Shown here: positions 19,054 through 26,789 of the stretch, piece after piece
Numbering within the stretch: the first letter of the stretch is position 1
How the letters are laid out: each line of letters starts with the position of its first letter
Assembly (NCBI RefSeq): GCF_010550695.1
Contig: NZ_JAAGOB010000011.1
Coordinates: 62,001-126,000, forward strand
Direction: 5' to 3'
DNA length: 64,000 nt
From: Phytoactinopolyspora alkaliphila
Lineage (GTDB): Bacteria > Actinomycetota > Actinomycetes > Jiangellales > Jiangellaceae
Program-made: the position numbers and the translations under genes
The notes under the pieces: model-generated
The model's input: the letters and a program-made list of their open reading frames with translations, nothing else
Told to the model about the DNA's origin: nothing
The model's database searches: none

Positions 19054-19784
19054 CGCGTGAACCTCTCGATCGCCGCCGCGAAAGCTTCCCGATCCTGGTT
19101 GTCGAACTCGACCAGCGGCCTCCGGCCGAACTCACGGGACCGAGGCTCGGGTTCGATATCACGGTGCCGGTCTGCGAATCGCGGTGCTGGATACTCCTCG
19201 GTCTTGAACTGGACGTACGTCAAGCCCGCGTCCTCGCCCCAGTATGCGTAGGCGAACTGTGTCGCATAGGCGGTGATGGTTTCGTCGTAGCGCAGGACAT
19301 ACGAGATGCGGCCGGACGGAGATCTGTCCTCTGCTTGCATCAACCGAGCCTTCAGCCGATCCCAGGCGTCCGAGTGGTAATGGCTTGCGAGCGCCCGGCG
19401 CTCCTCGCTGTTCAAGCGTCCGTGTTGCTGGCCGATACGGGTCGCGAGGCGGCGGGTGACGATACCGACTCGAGAGGGCGTGAGGTTGTGCAGGACGGCT
19501 GCCTTGATCTCCAGATCGGTGACGTCCACCCACTCGGTGTGCCGCTCATCGTCGAACCAGCCCCGAACCAGCAGGGACCGCTCTGTGCTGATCGGGTTGG
19601 GGGCGAACAAGCTCCAGTTCTGCTGGAAGAACGGCAGCATGTAGGAATCGAGGGGTTCCTTCACGGCACTCTTGGCAGCGTTGTCCGGACCCACGAACAG
19701 CGCCGTCGCCGCCAGATGTGCCGTCAGCACGATGCCGAGCGCACCGGCCAGGAATTTCAGCCAGGCCGGTCGTGTCTGCTGCAT
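19050..19784 (-). CDS. DUF5819 family protein, cassette copy 2
   Basis: A 244-residue protein with an N-terminal membrane anchor (about 8-32) and an external domain bearing the DUF5819 signature [16 protein letters not shown] near residues 49-64. It is followed by [10 protein letters not shown], a helical [18 protein letters not shown] segment and [11 protein letters not shown] near the end, all in the order seen in copy 1. The overall resemblance to copy 1 is family-level rather than near-identical, so the duplication is old. It is coupled to the downstream HTTM gene by ATGA. It lies 155 bases past the surface-protein stop, a gap that includes a strong hairpin. Confidence 0.9.
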   Translation of the reverse strand: MQQTRPAWLKFLAGALGIVLTAHLAATALFVGPDNAAKSAVKEPLDSYMLPFFQQNWSLFAPNPISTERSLLVRGWFDDERHTEWVDVTDLEIKAAVLHNLTPSRVGIVTRRLATRIGQQHGRLNSEERRALASHYHSDAWDRLKARLMQAEDRSPSGRISYVLRYDETITAYATQFAYAYWGEDAGLTYVQFKTEEYPAPRFADRHRDIEPEPRSREFGRRPLVEFDNQDREAFAAAIERFTR

Positions 19785-19878
19785 TCAGTGCCCCTTAACG
19801 ATGCACGCTCTCGATCTCTGCCTTACAAGCCGTTCTCTCCGGCTCGCCCACCCACTCCTGTAGAGCTATCACGAAAGC

Positions 19879-19916
19879 CGGTGGGTCCACACCAACCGTT
19901 TGGTGTGGACCCACCG
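19879..19916. terminator. Hairpin between surface-protein gene 2 and its DUF5819 gene
   Basis: A perfect 17-base stem, CGGTGGGTCCACACCAA (19879-19895) with TTGGTGTGGACCCACCG (19900-19916), loop CCGT. It begins 24 bases past the surface-protein stop. The position is the same as that of the hairpin in cassette 1, but the sequence is unrelated. Confidence 0.88.
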
Positions 19917-19939
19917 TCCATTCGTCGGATAGTCGCTCG

Positions 19940-22474
19940 CTACTCGACGAGCTCGCTACGCCGGCCGCTGGCGGTGAAGACCACCACACCTGCAGCCAGC
20001 ATCAGCGCCACCACCATCGCGATCAGCATGATGTTGCCGGCACCCGTGTCGGGCAGACCGTCGTTGTCGGCGTCCGCATCGGCATTCGCGTCGGTCTCAG
20101 CATCCGCGTCAGCGTCGGCCTCGGCGTCAGCATCCGCGTCGGTCTCAGCGTCAGCATCCACGTCCGCATCGACATCGGCGTCCACGTCCGCATCCACGTC
20201 CGCATCGACATCGGCATCCACGTCCGCATCGACATCAGCATCGACATCCGCGTCCACGTCCGCATCCACGTCCGCATCGACATCGGCATCCACGTCCGCA
20301 TCGACATCAGCATCGACATCGGCATCCACGTCCGCATCGACATCAGCATCGACATCGACATCCGCGTCCACATCGGCGTCCACATCGGCATCGACATCCG
20401 CGTCCACGTCAGCATCGACATCCGCGTCCACATCGGCGTCCACGTCCGCATCCACGTCCGCATCGACATCCGCGTCCACATCGGTATCGACATCGGCGTC
20501 CACGTCAGCATCGACATCCGCGTCCACGTCAGCATCCACGTCCGCATCGACATCCGCGTCCACATCGGCATCGACATCCGCGTCCACATCGGTATCGACA
20601 TCGGCGTCCACGTCAGCATCGACATCCGCGTCCACGTCAGCATCCACGTCCGCATCGACATCAGCGTCCACGTCCGCGTCCACGTCCGCATCGACATCCG
20701 CGTCCACATCGGCGTCCACATCGGCGTCCACGTCAACTTCAGCGTCCACGTCAGCGTCCACGTCCGCATCGACATCCGCGTCCACGTCAGCATCCACATC
20801 AGCGTCGACATCCGCATCCACATCAGCGTCGACATCCGCATCCACGTCCGCGTCGACATCCGCATCCACGTCCGCGTCGACGTCGACCTCCTGCTCCTGC
20901 TGAATGTTGACACCAACTTCGGACCACGCGACCGTCATGCCCACCGCGTCGGCCTCCGGCAGCAGCGTGATCTGGAACGCGGCCACACCCAGGGGCTCCT
21001 CGGACGGGAAGTCCGCTGCTCCGACGTCGAACGTCGGAACAATCCTCAGCGCCTGGGCGGCGACCGAGTTCATCGGCTGATCCGGCTGATAGTTCAGCGT
21101 GATCGAGATGATGTCGGCGAGGATCTCACCGATCGGAGTCAACACGTCGGTGAGGTCGTCCACCAGGCCGGCGACGGTTTCACCTAGCGTGGTGATCAGG
21201 CCAGAGCCGGTGTCCAGCACCAGGTTGCCGATGGTCGGGAGCAGGGTGTTGAGGGCGGTCACGGCCAGGGTGCACGCTGCCGGCGCCAGCAAACCGCTGC
21301 AGTCCTGGGCGACCTCTGCGTCACCGGACAGGAACTCCGCCAGAGTTCCGCTGGCAGAGACATCGATGACCTCTCGGAGCACCACGGTGGTGGAGGCCAT
21401 CAACGAGATGTCGAGCTGAGCCGCCGCCAGGGCACCGTTCAGGACGTCCACCAGGTCAGATGTCCAGCCGTCGAGAAGATTGCCGAGGTTCTCGGCAAGT
21501 CCGTCGATCACCGCGTTGCTCAGCAGCTGGGTGTTCGGCGGCTGGCCGTTGAGGCCACCGTCGATCAGCTCGTTGAGGTCGATGGTCAGGGTGCCGTTCA
21601 GCAGATCGAGTTCGACACCGGTTCCTTCACCGATGGGTGTGCTGAGGAACTCTTCCAGAGCCTCCTGCAGCGCTGTCTCAATCGAGACCTGAACGTCGAT
21701 GTCGAGGCCAGGCACGATCTCGAGCAGGCCGAGCACACCGCCGAGCAAGGCCGCGATATCGCCGTCGGGGCCAGCGAGGTCGTTCAGGGCATCCTCGATC
21801 GGCCCGACCAGCTCGACGATCGCTTCGGCCAGGTCAGCCGCGGCCGGAACGGTGAGGATCAGCTCGCCACCGGCGATCTCGTAGTCGCGGATGATCTCGA
21901 ACTCGTCCGAGGGGTCGTCCGGGGCGACCGCGTGCGCCTCCGAAGAGATGGCTCCGAGCTCAAGCTCGAGGTCGGCGATGAGATCGGTGAGGTCGTCGCC
22001 GAGCAGATCGGTGAGGTCGAAGTTCGCGTTGCCTGGGAACCCGTCCTCCACACCGGTGCCGACGCCGCCGTTGTCGGCGACCGCGCCTGTGGCGGCGTGC
22101 GACGTGGCGCCGGGCTCCGCAGCGGCCCACTGGTTCACCGCGCCCAGTTCGATGATGTCGCTCAACGGCAGCTGAAGACCGCCGGGGATGGTGACGTTCA
22201 GCGTGTTCAGAACCGTCAGGTCGAGCGGGTTCGCGTCGAAGACCGTCTCGTCGAGCCCGTCGTTGATGGCTTCGACACCAGCGAGCTCGGCGACGTTGTC
22301 GAGGTCCAGGCCCAGAATCTCGCCGGAGAGGAACCGTGCCGCCCCGCGCGAGTAGTCGCCTTCTGCGGCTGCCGCGGGCGTCAGCGATGTCCCCACAGCG
22401 AATATGGGGATCACGGCCGCGGCTATTGCCGTTCGGCTGAGCCGCTGCCTCCCCTTGATGTTGGGTACTGCCAT
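19940..22474 (-). CDS. LPxTG-anchored surface protein with long DADV stalk, choice-of-anchor G type, copy 2
   Basis: An 844-residue secreted wall protein. A signal peptide (about 1-38, ending [11 protein letters not shown]) precedes the conserved head ([57 protein letters not shown]), clearly paralogous to copy 1. The mid-region is Leu/Asp rich and includes one cysteine pair ([15 protein letters not shown]). A stalk of about 275 residues made of DADV repeats follows, then LPDTG, a membrane helix and a basic tail (GRRSELVE). The ATG at 22474 has AGGGGAGAA upstream. The product is a candidate adhesin or S-layer-like stalked protein, and its ligand is unknown. The Asp-rich stalk should bind divalent cations or repel neighbouring surfaces. 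Confidence 0.92.
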   Translation of the reverse strand: MAVPNIKGRQRLSRTAIAAAVIPIFAVGTSLTPAAAAEGDYSRGAARFLSGEILGLDLDNVAELAGVEAINDGLDETVFDANPLDLTVLNTLNVTIPGGLQLPLSDIIELGAVNQWAAAEPGATSHAATGAVADNGGVGTGVEDGFPGNANFDLTDLLGDDLTDLIADLELELGAISSEAHAVAPDDPSDEFEIIRDYEIAGGELILTVPAAADLAEAIVELVGPIEDALNDLAGPDGDIAALLGGVLGLLEIVPGLDIDVQVSIETALQEALEEFLSTPIGEGTGVELDLLNGTLTIDLNELIDGGLNGQPPNTQLLSNAVIDGLAENLGNLLDGWTSDLVDVLNGALAAAQLDISLMASTTVVLREVIDVSASGTLAEFLSGDAEVAQDCSGLLAPAACTLAVTALNTLLPTIGNLVLDTGSGLITTLGETVAGLVDDLTDVLTPIGEILADIISITLNYQPDQPMNSVAAQALRIVPTFDVGAADFPSEEPLGVAAFQITLLPEADAVGMTVAWSEVGVNIQQEQEVDVDADVDADVDADVDADVDADVDADVDADVDADVDADVDADVDADVDAEVDVDADVDADVDADVDADVDADVDADVDADVDADVDADVDADVDADVDTDVDADVDADVDADVDADVDADVDADVDADVDADVDTDVDADVDADVDADVDADVDADVDADVDADVDADVDADVDADVDVDADVDADVDADVDADVDADVDADVDADVDADVDADVDADVDADVDADVDADVDADVDADVDADVDADAETDADADAEADADADAETDANADADADNDGLPDTGAGNIMLIAMVVALMLAAGVVVFTASGRRSELVE
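20058..20888 (-). repeat. Dodecamer repeat tract encoding (Asp-Ala-Asp-Val)n, long version
   Basis: About 830 bases of tandem 12-mers (coding pattern GAC-GCN-GAC-GTN) with occasional DTDV, DVDV and AEVDV variants. Higher-order units recur, for example near 20470-20550 and 20590-20650, where the same string of variant 12-mers repeats. This indicates duplication of larger blocks. The tract is about three times as long as in the paralogue. Confidence 0.93.
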
Positions 22475-22855
22475 GTGTTCTCCCCTAAAGGTCAGCATCT
22501 CTCCACCCATGTATTGGGCGAGAGCTATCAAGAAAATCCGACGCCTGACGGTACCGCTAAGTACCGGCAATGTCAGTTAAAAGCCCACACCGGTTTGACA
22601 AGGCTCATCGTAAATGTCATGACACCGCAGACTTTTTTGATAATTAGCGCGCATTTGTCATGAACCTGCCGAAGCGGACAATCGCGTGCGCGGATATCTG
22701 CCCGAACCCAGACTTATGCCCCATGGCGATGGCGCACGCGGACGCACGCTTCAAAACCAACCGTTACCGATTCTTTACCAACAACGCGGCGGACGATACC
22801 CCCTCAAAAGCCGCGAGCAGTGGAGTCGAGATCGGCTCTTTCAACATCATTTCGG
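22475..22855. other. 381-base gap upstream of surface-protein gene 2
   Basis: This holds the leader and probable promoter of the leftward surface-protein gene and the downstream end of the acyltransferase. It is noticeably richer in A/T (for example 22630-22660, with a run of T) than surrounding genes. It contains the palindrome TGTCATGACA at 22615-22624 and a second TTTGTCATGA at 22653-22662. No convincing coding frame was seen; the rightward open frame starting at 22660 lacks codon bias. Confidence 0.55.
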
Positions 22856-23608
22856 CTAAATGTCACGAGAGCGATTCACCCGACGATCAGGATCGCCCAT
22901 CGCACGTCCCCCCGCGCCTCTTCTTGCCAGTTGACCCATGGATCGCCGCGATGTCTTCTGATCACGACAACGGCCATCGGCGGGCGGTCCGCCCGGCCGG
23001 AATTTGATCAGCGAAGCAGGAACGCCACCGACGACGCCGAATGGCGGGATCTCACCGCGCACAACGGCGTGCGCGCCCACAACTGCGCCTTGACCGATAT
23101 GCGAACCGCGTAACACGGTGCATTTCACCCCAAGCCAGCAGTCAGGTCCGATTCGCACCGGCGATTTGATGATTCCCTGATCCTTGATCGGGACCCCACG
23201 GTCATGAAATCGATGATCGAAATCGGTGACGTGGACGAAATCCGCCACCAGCGTCGCCGCACCGATCTCGACATCCAGGTAGCAGTTCACCGTCGAGTGC
23301 CTGCCGAACACAGCCTTGTCGCCCACCCTGAGCGTCCCCTCGTGTGCGCGCAGCTGGGTCTCGTCGCCCACGTGGACCCACCGGCCGAGGACAACACGGC
23401 CGTAGCCGCGTCGTCCTCCGATCTTCGCCCCACGGCCGAGAAAGACCATCCCCTCGGTGATGACCTCCGGGTGGAAGATCCGCAGCCGCAGCAGTCGGGC
23501 GAACCTGACGAGGTAGAACGGCGTCCAAGCCCGGTTTCGCAGCACCCACCGGAGGCTCGACGGAGTGAGATAGCGGACTTGGCGCGGGTCGCGTGGCCGG
23601 CGGAACAC
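22856..23608 (-). CDS. Hexapeptide-repeat acyltransferase (left-handed beta-helix)
   Basis: A 250-residue cytosolic protein starting at GTG. Residues about 50-205 form hexapeptide repeats (VFLGRGAKIGG, VVLGRWVHVGDE, LRVGDKAVFGRHSTVN, VEIGAATLVADFVHV, VRIGPDCWLGVKCTVLRGSHIGQGAVVGAHAVV) ending in GVPASLIKFRPG. That is the layout of WbbJ/LacA-type O-acetyltransferases, with the catalytic histidine probably in TDFDHRF. The last 40 residues are Arg-rich and unlike the family, possibly a readthrough tail after loss of an ancestral stop. It lies ten bases after the methyltransferase gene, so the pair may decorate a glycan, lipid or sugar. Confidence 0.88.
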   Translation of the reverse strand: MFRRPRDPRQVRYLTPSSLRWVLRNRAWTPFYLVRFARLLRLRIFHPEVITEGMVFLGRGAKIGGRRGYGRVVLGRWVHVGDETQLRAHEGTLRVGDKAVFGRHSTVNCYLDVEIGAATLVADFVHVTDFDHRFHDRGVPIKDQGIIKSPVRIGPDCWLGVKCTVLRGSHIGQGAVVGAHAVVRGEIPPFGVVGGVPASLIKFRPGGPPADGRCRDQKTSRRSMGQLARRGAGGRAMGDPDRRVNRSRDI

Positions 23609-23617
23609 CCTCCGACG

Positions 23618-24574
23618 TTACATCCGTTCCACGTCGGCAGGCCGTCGTCCCGTCACCGAGACGTTGTAATAGAGCTCCTCCGGAACGACACGGGACAGCT
23701 GCCGGTCGAGAGCGGACAGGCCGAGCCATCCCCGGTAGGCGAACATCGCCCACCGCCAGCCGAGCCGGTCCGGGTTCAGCGCGTACTCCAGCGTGCGGAC
23801 GGGCCAGCCGAACCAGGCCGCGGTCAGCTCCTCGGTGACGGTCCGGACGTCCTCCGCGCCGGCACGGCGCACGGTTGCCGCGAGGGTGGCGGGATCGAAC
23901 GTGTGCAGATCGACGACGGCCTCGAGCGCCGCGGCCCGCGAAGACTCGTCGAGCTCCTCCGCTGGTCTGCCCCACGACTGGGCCAGCGGAGGCAACCTGG
24001 TCAGCCGGGTTGCTGTCCACCAGGTCGCCCTGGAGAGGGTACGGGCGATCCGGTCCCCGATCCTGGTCGGCTCACCGCAGATCACGATCCTGCCACCGGG
24101 GCGGAGCACCCGCAGCATCTCCCGGAACGCCAGTTCCACGTCCGGGATGTGATGGATCACAGCGTGCCCGACGACCAGATCGAAACTGGCGTCGCCGAAG
24201 GGCAAGCGCTCGGCTGGCGCGACCTGTCCGCCGATCTCGAAGCCGAGCATGTGGGCGTTGCGCCGGGCCGCCCGAACCATGCCCGGCGAGATGTCGGTGA
24301 CGTGCACCTCGTCGACGACTCCCGCTTGCTTGAGGTTCAGCGAGAAGAATCCGGTTCCGGCTCCTATCTCGAGGGCAGTCTCGTAGGGCCAGCCCGCGCT
24401 GCCGGCGACCGCCTCGAAGCGGTCCCGCGCATAGGTGATGCACCGCTCGTCGAACGAGATCGACCACTTCTGGTCGTAGGTGTCCGCCTCCCAGTCGTGG
24501 TAAAGCACCTGGGCCAGCGTGTTGTCGTGCCAGGCCCGCTCGACGTCGGCGGCGGTCGGTATCGGTTCAGCCAT
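23618..24574 (-). CDS. Class I SAM-dependent methyltransferase
   Basis: A 318-residue cytosolic enzyme. The SAM-binding motif LEIGAGTGFFSLNL is near residues 69-82, motif II is VTDISPGMV, and the motif IV/V segment is FDLVVGHAVIHHIPD followed by LRVLRPGGRIVICGEPT. These match methyltransferase family 11/UbiE-like folds. The N-terminal YDQKWSISFDERCITYARDR is typical of actinobacterial hypothetical methyltransferases. The C-terminal half beyond residue 180 is an unassigned extension. The substrate is unknown; the downstream acyltransferase suggests modification of a lipid or glycan. It is divergent from glgX, with 79 bases between starts. Confidence 0.9.
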   Translation of the reverse strand: MAEPIPTAADVERAWHDNTLAQVLYHDWEADTYDQKWSISFDERCITYARDRFEAVAGSAGWPYETALEIGAGTGFFSLNLKQAGVVDEVHVTDISPGMVRAARRNAHMLGFEIGGQVAPAERLPFGDASFDLVVGHAVIHHIPDVELAFREMLRVLRPGGRIVICGEPTRIGDRIARTLSRATWWTATRLTRLPPLAQSWGRPAEELDESSRAAALEAVVDLHTFDPATLAATVRRAGAEDVRTVTEELTAAWFGWPVRTLEYALNPDRLGWRWAMFAYRGWLGLSALDRQLSRVVPEELYYNVSVTGRRPADVERM

Positions 24575-24653
24575 CCCGGCAGCCTAGGCGGCCCGCCACT
24601 AAGGGTCACCAGGAGCCTTAGCCTATCGGCGACTTTGCTGGCAAAATGCAGCG

Positions 24654-26780
24654 GTGACCGAAGCGACGATGCCGCGACCGACCCAGACCATCCCCTGGCC
24701 CGGCCACTGGCACCCGTTGGGAGCCACGTTCGACAATGGCGCCACCAATTTCGCGCTGTGGGCGCCGGATGCCGAACAGGTGGAGCTGTGCCTGTTCGAC
24801 GAGGACGACACCGAGACCCGGATCCCGCTGCTGGACCGCACGTTCGACATCTGGCACGGGCGTTTCCCCGGCGTCGGCCCCGGACAGCGGTACGGGTATC
24901 GCGTTCACGGCGCGTGGGATCCCGCCCGCGGCTTGCGGTTCAACCCAGCGAAACTCCTCGTCGACCCGTATGCGCGCGCCATCGACGGTGACTATCTCCA
25001 CGACGACACCGCGGTCGACGCCGACCATCCGGACGACAGGGACTCCGCGCCTTTCGTCCCCCGCTCGGTGGTGATCGGCGACGACGGCTTCGACTGGGGC
25101 GACGACGAGCCGCCCCGTGTGCCCTGGGACAACACCGTCCTCTACGAGCTACACGTGCGCGGCTACACGATGCGCCACCCGGAGGTGCCCGAGGAGCTGC
25201 GCGGCACCTACGCCGGGCTCGCGCATCCGGCCGTGATCGAGCACCTGGTGGGACTCGGTATCACGTCGGTCGAGCTGCTGCCGGTCCACCACTTCGTCAG
25301 CGAGCCGCACCTGCTGCGCCAGGGCAGCGCCAATTACTGGGGCTACAACACCCTCGGCTTCTTCGCTCCGCACGCGGACTACTACACCGGCGACGCGCCG
25401 GGCGGGCAGGTCACCGAGTTCAAGGCCATGGTCAAAGCACTGCACGCCGCTGGTCTCGAAGTGATCCTCGACGTGGTCTACAACCACACGGCGGAACAGG
25501 GCGGTGGCGGTCCCACGCTGAGCTTCCGCGGGATCGACAACCGGGCGTACTACCGGCTCGACCCGGAGGACCCGTCGCGGTACGTCGACTACACGGGCAC
25601 CGGCAACACGTTCGATGTGAGCCACCCGCACGCGCTGCGGCTGGTGATGGACTCGCTGCGGTATTGGGTCACCGAGATGCGGGTGGACGGATTCCGGTTC
25701 GATCTCGCGTCGGCGCTGGCCCGCTCCATGCATGATGTCGACATGCTCGGGTCGTTCATGACGGTGATCGAGCAGGACCCGGTGCTGCGCGAGGTGAAGC
25801 TCATCGCCGAGCCGTGGGACGTCGGCCCCGGCGGCTATCAGGTGGGAGAGTTCCCGCACCTGTGGACGGAGTGGAACGACCGGTACCGCAACACAGTCCG
25901 CGACCACTGGAGGTGCATGGCCGGCGGCGTGCACGACCTCGCCTTCCGCCTCGCCGGCTCGTCCGACCTCTACGCCGACGACGGCCGCAGGCCGTACGCC
26001 TCCATCAACTTCGTCACCGCGCACGACGGCTTCACGCTGCGCGACCTGGTCTCCTACAACGAGAAGCACAACGACGCCAACGGCGAGGAGAATCGCGACG
26101 GGACCAACGACAACCGCTCCTGGAATCACGGCAGGGAGGGGCTCGAAGCCGACGCCGACCCGGAGATCGGCCCGCTGCGCCGGCGGCAACTGCGCAACAT
26201 CATGACGACGATCCTGCTGTCCACCGGCGTCCCGATGATCACCGCCGGTGACGAGATGGGCCGCACCCAGTACGGGAACAACAACGCGTATTGCCTGGAC
26301 AACGAGATCACGTGGGTCGACTGGTCGCTCTTGGACGAGTATGCCGACCTGCATCAGCTGGTGCGCACACTGCTGACCCTGCGCGCTGAGCACCCCGTGT
26401 TCCGCCAGCGCCGGTTCTTCGAGGGACGTCCGATGCAACCCGGCGGCCGCAAAGACATCGCCTGGTTCGCGCCCTCCGGTGCCGAGATGACCGACGACGA
26501 CTGGCACGACCAGCGCCGCTGCACGCTGGGCATGTTCCTCAGTGGCGACGGCATCCGCACCCGGGGGCCGCGAGGCGAACGGGTCGTCGACGACTCGTTT
26601 CTGCTATGGCTGCACTCGGGTGCTGAGGACATCAGCGTGGTGCTCCCTGGCCATCCATGGGCGAGCCGCTACGAGGTGGTGATCGACACCGCCGGCGGCG
26701 AGATCCTGGCGAAGCGGGACGCCGGCGGCACGGCGTCCCTCAACGGCCGCAGTTGCCTGCTCCTGCGCGCCGAGCTCTGA
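24654..26780 (+). CDS. glgX: Glycogen debranching enzyme GlgX
   Basis: A 708-residue isoamylase-type GH13 enzyme. An N-terminal CBM48 domain (TNFALWAPDAEQVELCLF near residues 29-46) is followed by the GH13 barrel. The nucleophile is in VDGFRFDLASAL, the acid/base in KLIAEPWDVG, and the third carboxylate in FVTAHDGFTLRDL. GDEMGRTQYGNNNAYC is also diagnostic of GlgX. It removes the short limit-dextrin branches left by glycogen phosphorylase. A GTG start at 24654 (ATG at 24669 is possible) follows a short gap from the divergent methyltransferase. It converges with glgP, with only nine bases between stops. Confidence 0.96.
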   Translation: MTEATMPRPTQTIPWPGHWHPLGATFDNGATNFALWAPDAEQVELCLFDEDDTETRIPLLDRTFDIWHGRFPGVGPGQRYGYRVHGAWDPARGLRFNPAKLLVDPYARAIDGDYLHDDTAVDADHPDDRDSAPFVPRSVVIGDDGFDWGDDEPPRVPWDNTVLYELHVRGYTMRHPEVPEELRGTYAGLAHPAVIEHLVGLGITSVELLPVHHFVSEPHLLRQGSANYWGYNTLGFFAPHADYYTGDAPGGQVTEFKAMVKALHAAGLEVILDVVYNHTAEQGGGGPTLSFRGIDNRAYYRLDPEDPSRYVDYTGTGNTFDVSHPHALRLVMDSLRYWVTEMRVDGFRFDLASALARSMHDVDMLGSFMTVIEQDPVLREVKLIAEPWDVGPGGYQVGEFPHLWTEWNDRYRNTVRDHWRCMAGGVHDLAFRLAGSSDLYADDGRRPYASINFVTAHDGFTLRDLVSYNEKHNDANGEENRDGTNDNRSWNHGREGLEADADPEIGPLRRRQLRNIMTTILLSTGVPMITAGDEMGRTQYGNNNAYCLDNEITWVDWSLLDEYADLHQLVRTLLTLRAEHPVFRQRRFFEGRPMQPGGRKDIAWFAPSGAEMTDDDWHDQRRCTLGMFLSGDGIRTRGPRGERVVDDSFLLWLHSGAEDISVVLPGHPWASRYEVVIDTAGGEILAKRDAGGTASLNGRSCLLLRAEL

Positions 26781-26789
26781 GCCGCCGGA

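Noticed and set aside
15655-20888. Possible CRISPR array or satellite DNA
   Set aside because: The repeats are continuous 12-mers in frame with a secreted protein, without spacers or cas genes.
19164-20903. Rightward open frame of 579 codons made of Ser/Thr/Ala repeats
   Set aside because: It is the reverse-strand shadow of the DADV repeat gene; the GAC-GCN-GAC-GTN pattern has no stops in that frame. No start or context supports it.
22660-23007. Rightward 115-codon open frame upstream of surface-protein gene 2
   Set aside because: It has no codon bias, weak start context, and overlaps the acyltransferase gene on the other strand.
24618-26507. Leftward open frames opposite glgX
   Set aside because: GH13 motifs are present only on the plus strand; these frames are antisense shadows.
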